DNA of 31,006 nt from Chloroflexota bacterium. Lineage in GTDB: Bacteria; Chloroflexota; Dehalococcoidia; SHYB01; JACPQI01. The notes below the pieces were generated by a model. That model made no database searches, was not told the origin of the DNA, and saw nothing but the letters and a program-made list of their open reading frames with translations. The position numbers and the translations under genes are program-made. The DNA is taken from assembly GCA_016190545.1 (NCBI GenBank), contig JACPQI010000140.1, forward strand, positions 1 to 31,006, in the 5' to 3' direction. Shown here piece by piece: positions 21,833 through 28,913 of the stretch (its first letter is position 1; every line of letters starts with the position of its first letter).

Positions 21833-22918
21833 TCATTGCCAGCGGAAGAGACGGGTGGCCAGGGCCATGGTCACCACCATCCAGCCGGTGAGGACAAACA
21901 GCTCCAACCGAATCCCGCCCAGGCCGGCACCTTCGTTGATGATGGCGCGCAGCGCGTCGTTGAGATAGGTGAGAGGGATGGCCTTGGAGATGAAGTGGAG
22001 GACGCCCGGGGCGTCGTCGACGGGGAAGTAAGAGCCGCCCAGGAACATCATGGGGAAGGACAGGGTCATGGTGACGCCGTAGACCGCCTCCGTGCTCCTG
22101 ATGAGGCCGCCCAGCAGGTAGCCGATGGACAGCATGGCGAAGGCGCCGACGCCCACGGTGAGGGCGAGGAGCAGCTTATCGCCCTCGATGTGGACGCTGA
22201 AGCCGGCGGCGGCGATGAGAAGGAGGATGGCGGCCTGGGCAAAGGCGAAGATAAGGTGGGCGGCGACCTGGCTCGCGATGAGGTTGAAGGGGCGCAGCGG
22301 CGTGACGCCCAGCCGCTTGAGGATGCCGCGCTCCCGCCAGCCCACCAGCCCGATGCCAACGGTGAGGTTGGCGAACATAAGCATCATGCCCACCATGCCC
22401 GGCGTCATGAAATCGATCTGGCGCAGGGTCTTGCCGCGCACACCCTCCTCCCGCAGCACGATAGGCTCCGGCACTCCTGTGATCTGCCGGTTGATGACAT
22501 CGACGACCGCTTTCACTGCATTGGAGGCTATGGACGACCCCACGATATTGGTCGTGTCGTAGTAGACCACCAAGGAAGACTGTTGCCCCTGGGACAGCGC
22601 CTGGCCGAAGCCCGGCTCCATCACCAGCACCACGCGGCGGTCGCCGTCACGCAGGGCCTTGAGCTCCTTGGCGCGGCTGCCCAGGGTGATCTTGGCGATG
22701 CCTGACTGCTCCAACCCCTGGACGACCTGTGCGGAGACGAGTGAACGGTCTTCGTCCACCAGGCCAAGAGAGAAGGGCTTGGTGGAATCGGAGCCGAAGA
22801 GGGAGCCGAAGACGAGCATGGAGATGACAGCCAGGCCCAGGCTGCCGGTCATGTAGCCCACATTGCGAGACAGCATCTTGACCTGGCTGACGGTAAGGAC
22901 CCAGAATCCGCGCATCAT
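21833..22918 (-). CDS. ABC-2 type exporter permease (DrrB-like)
   Basis: Membrane subunit of an ABC exporter, 361 aa. It has an N-terminal helix (GYMTGSLGLAVISMLVFGSL) and then an extracellular domain of about 120 residues (SLGLVDEDRSLVSAQVVQGL through NRQITGVPEPIVLRE). Five to six further helices include GMVGMMLMFANLTVGIGLVG, the coupling segment RERGILKRLGVTPLRPF, and MMFLGGSYFPVDDAPGVLHF, a strongly conserved ABC-2 motif. The ATG at 22918 has GGGAG eight bases upstream and lies five bases after the ATPase stop. Exported substrate unknown. Confidence 0.9.
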   Translation of the reverse strand: MMRGFWVLTVSQVKMLSRNVGYMTGSLGLAVISMLVFGSLFGSDSTKPFSLGLVDEDRSLVSAQVVQGLEQSGIAKITLGSRAKELKALRDGDRRVVLVMEPGFGQALSQGQQSSLVVYYDTTNIVGSSIASNAVKAVVDVINRQITGVPEPIVLREEGVRGKTLRQIDFMTPGMVGMMLMFANLTVGIGLVGWRERGILKRLGVTPLRPFNLIASQVAAHLIFAFAQAAILLLIAAAGFSVHIEGDKLLLALTVGVGAFAMLSIGYLLGGLIRSTEAVYGVTMTLSFPMMFLGGSYFPVDDAPGVLHFISKAIPLTYLNDALRAIINEGAGLGGIRLELFVLTGWMVVTMALATRLFRWQ

Positions 22919-22923
22919 AGCTC

Positions 22924-23844
22924 TTACTCCCGCAACCGGCGGCCGGTCAGGTTGAGGAACACGTCCTCAAGGCTGGTGCGCCGGACCTGAATGTTCTCGA
23001 CCGTGGTGGACGAGTCCTGGGCGTAGCGCATGAGAGCCAGGAGCGTGGCCTGGGCGTCTTTGGTGAAAAGCACGTAGTCGCCGTTGGCCTGGCGCAGGTC
23101 GTAGACGGCGGGCAGCGACTTCAGCCTGGGAGCGTCGCCGTTGGAGATAGAGCATTCGATGGTGCTCTCGCTACTCAAGCTGCGAATGAGGCCCTTTGGC
23201 GTATCGAGGGCAATGATGCAGCCGCGGTCCATAATAGCGATGCGCTCGCAGACCTCCTCGGCCTCCTCCATATAGTGAGTGGTGAGTATGACGGTCTTGC
23301 CCTTGGCCCGCTGGCTCTGGATGAGGCCCCACAGGCTTCGCCGCGCCTGCGGGTCCAGCCCCGCCGTGGGCTCGTCCAGGAAAAGGATGTCGGGATCGTT
23401 GACCAAGGCCAGAGCGACGGCCAGCCTCTGGCGCTGGCCTCCTGACAGGTTCTTCACCCGCGACTTGGCTTTGTCCTCAAGCTGGATAAGTGCCAACATC
23501 TCTTGAGACAAGGTCTGCTTGCGGAACAGGGAGCGGAACAGAGCTACAGTCTCGATGACGGTGAGGTTATCGAAAAGGGAGGTGGCCTGGAGCTGCACGC
23601 CGATGCGCTCCTGGACGGCCCGTTTGTGCTTCACGGCGTCCAGGTCCAAGACGCGGATGGAGCCGGAGTCCGGCTCGCGCAACCCCTCGATGGTCTCCAG
23701 CGTCGTGGTCTTGCCCGCGCCGTTGGGGCCCAGGATGCCGAAGACCTCACCCGGCGCCACAGCGAAAGAGACATCGTCTACGGCTTTGAGCGAACCGTAG
23801 CTCTTCGAGAGGTGGCTGACTTCAATGGCTGGTGCAGGCCGCAT
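22924..23844 (-). CDS. ABC exporter ATP-binding protein (DrrA-like)
   Basis: Nucleotide-binding subunit for the ABC-2 permease that follows, 306 aa. It has Walker A GPNGAGKTTT, Q-loop QLQATSLFDNLTV, signature LSGGQRQRL, Walker B ILFLDEPTAGLD and the H-loop His in LTTHYMEEAEEV. The C-terminal extension ending in SLEDVFLNLTGRRLRE is typical of DrrA/CcmA-like ATPases. It is co-transcribed with the permease and lies 11 bases after the MidA-like methyltransferase gene. Confidence 0.93.
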   Translation of the reverse strand: MRPAPAIEVSHLSKSYGSLKAVDDVSFAVAPGEVFGILGPNGAGKTTTLETIEGLREPDSGSIRVLDLDAVKHKRAVQERIGVQLQATSLFDNLTVIETVALFRSLFRKQTLSQEMLALIQLEDKAKSRVKNLSGGQRQRLAVALALVNDPDILFLDEPTAGLDPQARRSLWGLIQSQRAKGKTVILTTHYMEEAEEVCERIAIMDRGCIIALDTPKGLIRSLSSESTIECSISNGDAPRLKSLPAVYDLRQANGDYVLFTKDAQATLLALMRYAQDSSTTVENIQVRRTSLEDVFLNLTGRRLRE

Positions 23845-23855
23845 AGACGGGTATT

Positions 23856-25157
23856 TTACTCGTCATCGCCTCGCTCTGCCTCGCCTGGCCCTTGCTGCTG
23901 GCCCCAGGGCCACACCTCCATCCACTCCCCGGCCTGCGAGGAAAGGCTGCCCTGGAGCAGCGGCATGTGGCGTGGCGTAAGCAGGGGCAGAAAAAGCTCC
24001 TGACCAGCCAGCGTGAGGCGCTGCCGCAAGGCGTTGTCCGAGCGGGTGCACGCCAACTCCACCGCTCCCACGCCCTTGCCCTGCGCCAGCACCCAGAAAT
24101 CTCCGAGGCCGCCGGGTTTCACCAGCTCCCGCATGCCCCGCTCGTTGGCCAGCCGCTCGCGGTGAGGCAAGCCCCCTGTCACAGCCTGCCGTAGGAACAG
24201 GTCCAACCCCAGGTTGCCAAGAAACTCCCGTTGCCGGAGCAGGGCCAGCGGCTCCAGCCCGGCAGCCCGGCCCGCGTTCACGATGGCGGTGAAGTCCACG
24301 TGTGCGGTGATGTCCTGCCGTCCGATGCGTTTGTAAGGCTCTTCATTCAGCGTGTGCTGGTAGTGGCAGAGCATGGTGCCGCGACGACGCCGCTCGCTGT
24401 AAAGGGCGTGGGCCGCATCACCGTAGTCGACGGTCACGACGAAGCCGCGAGCGAGAACCGCAGCGATGCGCCGCACCCACGCCTCCGCCTCCAGGCACAC
24501 TTCCGCCTGCCAGCCTTCACCCAGCGTAACGCCTTCCTCCGCCAGGCGTTGGGCAAGAGCCGGCGTGGAGGGCTCATCGCGTGCCTCGGCGATATCGTCG
24601 CCTTTCAGGGTTACATAGATTTCGCGCAGCCTGCCGCCGTCCATGACCAGGCGGTGAAAGGGGAGGGCATCGACCAACTCATTGCTGAGGATGCAGCCGG
24701 TGAGGGGGCCGGGCGGCGCTCCATCGCTTTCCACTACCTCCACCTGTCGCGTCAGGCCCGCTTCCACCACCAGGCGCGAAAGGACATCGGCGCGGCGCTC
24801 CACCGCTGTGTAGCGCACGGCGCGGGCGAAGTCCGGCAGCGCCCGGTTGGCGAAGGTGAGCAGATCCAGGCAGAGGAGCCCGTTGCCCGCTCCTAGCTCA
24901 AGTACCTCGAAGCGCTCCGGCCTGCCCAGGACATCCCACATCTCGCTGCACTGGAGAGCGAGAAGCGCCCCAAAGGCGGGATGAGCGCTGGGACTGGTGA
25001 AGAAATCGCCCTGGGAACCAACAGGAGAGCGGGTGTTGTAATAGCCCCACTGCGGATGGTAAAGGGCAATATCCATGAACTCGGCGAAGGTGATGCGACC
25101 CTGCCGCCGTAGGATACGCTTGACCTCTGTTTGCGGCTCTTCTATCCCAAAGGACAC
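23856..25157 (-). CDS. MidA/NDUFAF7-like SAM-dependent methyltransferase
   Basis: Class I methyltransferase related to mitochondrial MidA/NDUFAF7, which dimethylates an Arg of complex I; the bacterial target is not known. The 433-aa protein begins with RITFAEFMDIALYHPQWGYY and GDFFTSPSAHPAFGALLALQ. The SAM-binding motif VLELGAGNGLL follows, then AVERRADVL, ILSNELVDALPFHRLV and VVTVDYGDAAHALY, with ITAHVDFTAIVNAGRAAGLE late in the sequence. This is the family order. The start is a GTG at 25157. It heads the minus-strand group with the ABC exporter genes. Confidence 0.88.
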   Translation of the reverse strand: MSFGIEEPQTEVKRILRRQGRITFAEFMDIALYHPQWGYYNTRSPVGSQGDFFTSPSAHPAFGALLALQCSEMWDVLGRPERFEVLELGAGNGLLCLDLLTFANRALPDFARAVRYTAVERRADVLSRLVVEAGLTRQVEVVESDGAPPGPLTGCILSNELVDALPFHRLVMDGGRLREIYVTLKGDDIAEARDEPSTPALAQRLAEEGVTLGEGWQAEVCLEAEAWVRRIAAVLARGFVVTVDYGDAAHALYSERRRRGTMLCHYQHTLNEEPYKRIGRQDITAHVDFTAIVNAGRAAGLEPLALLRQREFLGNLGLDLFLRQAVTGGLPHRERLANERGMRELVKPGGLGDFWVLAQGKGVGAVELACTRSDNALRQRLTLAGQELFLPLLTPRHMPLLQGSLSSQAGEWMEVWPWGQQQGPGEAERGDDE

Positions 25158-25278
25158 GATGCTGCTCCATTGTTATGTCATGTCAGGACGCTGCTCCCAC
25201 CGCTCAACGTCTGGCGGCACTGGGAGGAAACATGAGCGTGGGCGGGCATATTCACCCCGTCCCACCCCACAAAATGGT
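25158..25278. other. Intergenic region between divergent midA-like and korA units
   Basis: No gene is supported. It holds a hairpin at 25194-25226 (CTCCCA with TGGGAG, and an inner CCGC/GCGG step). A 16-codon ORF at 25232-25282 with a Shine-Dalgarno was judged too short to call. Confidence 0.4.
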
Positions 25279-25307
25279 TTGACAGGCTAGCTAGGCTCTG
25301 GTATATT
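25279..25307 (+). promoter_or_regulatory. Consensus sigma70 promoter of the korAB operon
   Basis: A perfect TTGACA (25279-25284), a 17-base spacer and TATATT (25302-25307). Transcription should start at about 25314, leaving a leader of about 150 bases before korA. Confidence 0.8.
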
Positions 25308-25368
25308 ACAGATGCGCCCAAAACGCAAGCAGCAAAGGGTGGGCCGAGTGGCGAAAGAACAGTGCAGG

Positions 25369-25410
25369 CGCTCCCAACGCGGTCGAACGACTGATGAGGG
25401 AGCGTTTTTT
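25369..25410 (+). terminator. Intrinsic terminator inside the korA leader (attenuator or small RNA end)
   Basis: CGCTCCC (25369-25375) pairs with GGGAGCG (25398-25404), followed at once by six T residues (25405-25410). It lies between the promoter and the korA start, so most transcripts would end here unless an alternative fold forms. The upstream part (about 25314-25368) is not a riboswitch class I recognise. The product could also be a small RNA of about 95 bases. Confidence 0.65.
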
Positions 25411-25466
25411 CTTGGGTTCTGTTAAAGGACATCCGTAGCCTCAACCCCTCAGCAGAGAAAGGTGCC

Positions 25467-27167
25467 ATGCAGAAGAACGACGTAGTCATGCGATTTGCGG
25501 GAGAAGGCGGCGAAGGTGTGGTCACTGCCGCCGAGATGCTGGCCCGGGCCGCCGCCATCGTAGGCTATCACGTAGAGACCTTCGTCACATTCCCATCCCA
25601 GATTAAGGGTGGGCCCACCTGGTCCCAGGTGCGGATCTCCACGCGGCCCTGCCTGAGCGCCGGCGACCATCTGGACGTGCTCGTCGCCCTCAACCAGGAG
25701 GCCTATAAAGAGCACCACGATGAGCTCCAAGAAGGCGGCGTGGTAGTCCACGACTCTTCCTTTGAAGTGACAGGCGCCAGCCGGGCCATCGGCGTGCCCT
25801 TCGGCGAGATCGCGAAAGAGGCAGGCGACCCCCGCACCAAGAACGTTGCGATCCTGGGCGTGCTGGCCAAGATCATGGGCATGCCGGAAGCCTACTTCCA
25901 GCGCTTTATCGCCGAGCGTTTCAAGGGCCGCGACGCCGTGATCCAGGCCAACTTCAAGGCGTTGTCGCTGGGCGGCGCGCAGGCGGAGAAGCGCGGCCTC
26001 CAGATCGGCGAACTGGCGCCGCCGGGCGAGGCGAACAAGAACCAACTCTTCATCAAGGGCAATGATGCCATCGCCCTGGGCGCCATAGCGGCGGGCATCG
26101 AGTTCTACGTCGGGTACCCCATCTCCCCCGCCACGCCCATCCTCGTGTTCATGGAAAAGAACCTGGTGGGTCCCGGAAAGTTCGCCTACCAAGTGAGCTC
26201 CGAGATTGAAGCCATCACCGGCATCATCGGCGGGTCCTTCGCCGGCAAGAAGGCGATGACGGCCACTGCCGGTCCCGGCCTCTCACTCATGTCAGAGGGC
26301 ATCGGGCTGGCCTGGATGCAAGAGGTCCCCATCGTCATTGTGGACGTGCAGCGCGGCGGCCCGGCCACGGGCCTGCCCACCAAGACGGAGCAGTCCGACC
26401 TGCTCAAGGCGTTGCATCCGGCCCACGGCGATGTCAGCATCCCCGTCATTGCGCCCGGCACAGTAGAGGAATGCTACTACGGCACCATCAAGGCCTTCAA
26501 CTGGGCGGAGCGCTACCAGGGCCCGGTCATCGTCCTGAGCGAGCACTCCCTGGCAGAGCGGACAAAGAACGTAGCGATGTTCGAAACCGAAAACCTTCAG
26601 GTGGAGAGCCGCCAGGTCTACACCGGCAACAATGGGTACTTGCGCTATAACGGCTCCACGGTCTCGCCGTTCCCGGTCCCGGGCAATCCGGGGGCTTACG
26701 TGGCCAACGGCAGCGAGCATGACCCGCTGGGCGATACAACACATCGGCCAGACCGTCATGTCCAGATGACGGAACGGCGCTTCAACAAGCTGGCCGCGCT
26801 GAACGACGCTACCTACGAGGCGGAGCACACAGAGGGTCACGTGGCCGTGCTGCCGTGGGGCGGCTCTAAGGGGCCCGCCTACGAAGCCTACCAAGCCCTT
26901 CGCGCGCGGGGAAACAACCTTAGCTGGTACTACACGATGTTCCTCAACCCCCTGCCAGCCAAGCTGGTGGCGGAACTGAAGAAGAAGGACCTGGTACTGG
27001 TGCCGGAGCTTAACTACCAGGGCCAGCTTGCCAGCGTGCTGCGTTCAATGGGCATCAAGGCGGAGGCCATCACCAAGTACACCGGCCTGCCCTTCAAAGT
27101 GGACGAACTGATCCAGAAGGTCCAGGCGGCGGTCAAGCGCCAGAGCAAGGAAGTGGTAAAAGCATGA
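25467..27167 (+). CDS. korA: 2-oxoacid:ferredoxin/acceptor oxidoreductase, fused gamma-alpha subunit
   Basis: Large subunit of a TPP- and Fe-S-dependent enzyme that oxidatively decarboxylates a 2-oxoacid (2-oxoglutarate, pyruvate or branched-chain) to its CoA ester with reduction of ferredoxin. The 566-aa protein carries an N-terminal gamma domain (FAGEGGEGVVTAAEMLARAA, residues about 9-185). The alpha pyrimidine-binding domain follows from about residue 195 (KGNDAIALGAIAAG, then FYVGYPISPATPI, SSEIEAITGIIGGSFAG, TATAGPGLSLMSEGIGLA and RGGPATGLPTKTEQSDL), then the C-terminal transketolase-like domain. It has its own promoter and leader, and overlaps korB by four bases (ATGA). Substrate preference is inferred only from the KorAB-like layout. 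Confidence 0.93.
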   Translation: MQKNDVVMRFAGEGGEGVVTAAEMLARAAAIVGYHVETFVTFPSQIKGGPTWSQVRISTRPCLSAGDHLDVLVALNQEAYKEHHDELQEGGVVVHDSSFEVTGASRAIGVPFGEIAKEAGDPRTKNVAILGVLAKIMGMPEAYFQRFIAERFKGRDAVIQANFKALSLGGAQAEKRGLQIGELAPPGEANKNQLFIKGNDAIALGAIAAGIEFYVGYPISPATPILVFMEKNLVGPGKFAYQVSSEIEAITGIIGGSFAGKKAMTATAGPGLSLMSEGIGLAWMQEVPIVIVDVQRGGPATGLPTKTEQSDLLKALHPAHGDVSIPVIAPGTVEECYYGTIKAFNWAERYQGPVIVLSEHSLAERTKNVAMFETENLQVESRQVYTGNNGYLRYNGSTVSPFPVPGNPGAYVANGSEHDPLGDTTHRPDRHVQMTERRFNKLAALNDATYEAEHTEGHVAVLPWGGSKGPAYEAYQALRARGNNLSWYYTMFLNPLPAKLVAELKKKDLVLVPELNYQGQLASVLRSMGIKAEAITKYTGLPFKVDELIQKVQAAVKRQSKEVVKA

Positions 27168-28030
27168 GCGGCAAGAACCCGGAATACGATTTTAAGTGGT
27201 GTCCCGGCTGCGGCGACTTCAGTGTGCGCCGGGCGCTGGAAATAGCTATGGCGGAGCGGGTGCAGAAGTCCGGCCTCGCTGCGGAGAGCAATGTTGTCAT
27301 TGCTGGCATCGGGTGCTCCGGCAACCTTGTGCATGTGCTGGAAGGGCCTCAGCCCTACGGCTTTCACGGCGTGCACGGGCGGACGCTGCCCGTGGCCCTG
27401 GGCGTCAAGATGGCGCGCCCGGACTTGAACGTGGTCGTTGTGGCAGGCGACGGCGACTTCCTGGGCATTGGGTTGGAGCATGTAGCCCCTCAGGCGGCCC
27501 GCAACCTGGACGTGACCGCTGTTGTCATGGACAACGGCGTGTACGGCCTCACCAAGGGCCAGAGTTCACCCACCACAGCCCACGACGCCATCACCAGCTC
27601 CACACCCTACGGTAAGATGGAAGACCCCCTCAATCCTCTGGAGCTGTATATGGCCTTTGGGGTCTCCTTCATCGCTTCCGGTTTCTCAGGCCAGCCGAAG
27701 GAATTGGCCAGGCTTATCAGTATGGCCATGGAGCACCCGGGCTTCTCCATCGTCCACGTACAATCGCCGTGCACCACCTACAACGACACCTACGATGTGC
27801 TGAAGGGCGACAAGAAGAAAGGCATCGAGCCGCGCGCTTACCAAGTCCCGGCGGACCACGACCCCTCAAACCGAGAGGCGGCGTACAAAATCATCCGCTC
27901 TCCTGGCGTGCCTCTCGGCGTTCTTTACCAGAACCGCCGACCTGCCATGCACGAGCAGCTCTTGAAGCTACAGGCCAAGGCCGGCCAGCCCAAGCCCCTG
28001 CGCGACCTGGTGGGACAGTTCCGCCTTTAG
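27164..28030 (+). CDS. korB: 2-oxoacid:ferredoxin oxidoreductase beta subunit
   Basis: TPP- and 4Fe-4S-binding partner of the subunit encoded just upstream, 288 aa. Cluster cysteines are Cys13 and Cys16 (WCPGCGD), Cys51 (GIGCSG) and Cys203 (SPCTTYND). The TPP motif runs from GDGDFLGIG (95-103) to DNGVYGLTKGQSSPT (123-137). Its position directly after the gamma-alpha fusion, with overlapping ATGA, makes a two-subunit KorAB-type enzyme. A strong terminator follows the stop codon. Confidence 0.94.
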   Translation: MSGKNPEYDFKWCPGCGDFSVRRALEIAMAERVQKSGLAAESNVVIAGIGCSGNLVHVLEGPQPYGFHGVHGRTLPVALGVKMARPDLNVVVVAGDGDFLGIGLEHVAPQAARNLDVTAVVMDNGVYGLTKGQSSPTTAHDAITSSTPYGKMEDPLNPLELYMAFGVSFIASGFSGQPKELARLISMAMEHPGFSIVHVQSPCTTYNDTYDVLKGDKKKGIEPRAYQVPADHDPSNREAAYKIIRSPGVPLGVLYQNRRPAMHEQLLKLQAKAGQPKPLRDLVGQFRL

Positions 28031-28053
28031 CTAGCAGTCACCTGGAAACGGAG

Positions 28054-28085
28054 AAGCGCCCTCATGAGAGGGCGCTTTGTTTTTG
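28054..28085 (+). terminator. Intrinsic terminator of the korAB operon
   Basis: AAGCGCCCTC (28054-28063) and GAGGGCGCTT (28068-28077) form a perfect 10-bp stem with loop ATGA, followed by TGTTTTTG. It begins 24 bases after the korB stop. Confidence 0.9.
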
Positions 28086-28205
28086 TGCTCACAGGCCCTT
28101 TGTGGTGCCTACGCTTCCTGGTCCGGCGCGCCCGGCGGACCGTCCTCCAGTCAGCGAGGTGAAGCCACGTCGTGAGCCAATCGGGCGTTGATTGGGGGAT
28201 TCCGG

Positions 28206-28258
28206 TTGACACTTCGGTCCATGTGGCGCTTGACCGCGTGAGTCGGATCGACTATCAT
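28206..28258 (+). promoter_or_regulatory. Promoter region of the dmsBA-like operon
   Basis: TTGACC (28230-28235) and TATCAT (28253-28258) are 17 bases apart and lie 53 bases before the dmsB-like start. A second TTGACA (28206-28211) sits exactly 24 bases upstream of the first. It may be an alternative -35 box or half of a direct-repeat regulator site. Between the korAB terminator and this region (28086-28205) I see no gene. Confidence 0.6.
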
Positions 28259-28310
28259 TCGGGTCGCGCCGCCTTAGCGTTTTCGCAGCGCTGAACAGGG
28301 GTGAACGGCG

Positions 28311-28913
28311 ATGCAACTGGCGTTTTACTTCGACCAGACTAGATGCCACGGCTGCTATGCGTGTGTGGTGGCCTGCAAGGACTGGCATGATGTGCCCGCC
28401 GGGCCAGCCAGTTGGAGAAGGGTGATTACGATAGAGCGGGGCGTGTTTCCCACACCCCTGGTCGCGTTTCTAACAACCTCCTGCTATCACTGTGCCGATC
28501 CAGCCTGTGCAAGCGCGTGCCCTGCGAACGCTATCCGCAAGCGGCAACAGGATGGCGTCGTCGTAGTGAACAAGGATGCGTGCGTAGGGGGCGGGTGTCG
28601 GCTCTGTCTCGATGCTTGCCCATACGGAGCGCCCCAGTTCGCGGGCGGAAACGACGCCAAGCTCCAGATGTGCAATTTTTGCGTTGACCGGTGGCACGTG
28701 GGGCAGAAACCCCTGTGTGTGAATAGTTGCCCTACCAGAGCGCTCGACTCCGGTCCCATCGACGAGCTACGACGCCGATATGGAGAGACCCGAGAGGCGG
28801 TGGGCTTCTCGTACGATGAGAAGCTCAAGCCATCGGTGCTCTTCAAGCCCAAGTCACTCGACGCCCCTCCTGTGCAGGGCGAAGCAGCCGGGGAAGGCAG
28901 GTGGCGGAAATGA
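28311..28913 (+). CDS. DmsB-like 4Fe-4S electron-transfer subunit of a molybdoenzyme
   Basis: Electron-transfer subunit with four ferredoxin-type clusters, 200 aa, the size of DmsB/PsrB/NrfC proteins. Cysteine groups: C12-C15-C18-C22 (CHGCYACVVACKDWHD); the group from SCYHCADPACASACP; CVGGGCRLCLDACPYGAP; and CNFCVDRW with LCVNSCPTRAL. The third group has C-x4-C where the usual pattern is C-x2-C. It overlaps the catalytic subunit gene by four bases (ATGA). There is no signal peptide. It would pass electrons between the molybdenum subunit and a membrane anchor or quinone partner that may lie beyond the right edge. Confidence 0.9.
   Translation: MQLAFYFDQTRCHGCYACVVACKDWHDVPAGPASWRRVITIERGVFPTPLVAFLTTSCYHCADPACASACPANAIRKRQQDGVVVVNKDACVGGGCRLCLDACPYGAPQFAGGNDAKLQMCNFCVDRWHVGQKPLCVNSCPTRALDSGPIDELRRRYGETREAVGFSYDEKLKPSVLFKPKSLDAPPVQGEAAGEGRWRK

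Noticed and set aside
25232..25282. A 16-residue ORF with a GGGAGG Shine-Dalgarno upstream of the korA promoter
   Set aside because: Too short to judge, its stop overlaps the -35 box, and it lies upstream of the predicted transcript, so it cannot act as the korA leader peptide.
25335..25355. AAAGGGTGGGCC in the korA leader resembles part of a T-box element
   Set aside because: There is no room for a stem I/specifier domain (only about 20 bases from the predicted start), and the second half of the T-box consensus is missing.
25369..25410. Terminator in the korA leader as the end of an SRP RNA or tRNA
   Set aside because: The SRP RNA apical loop consensus and a tRNA cloverleaf could not be built from 25314-25400.
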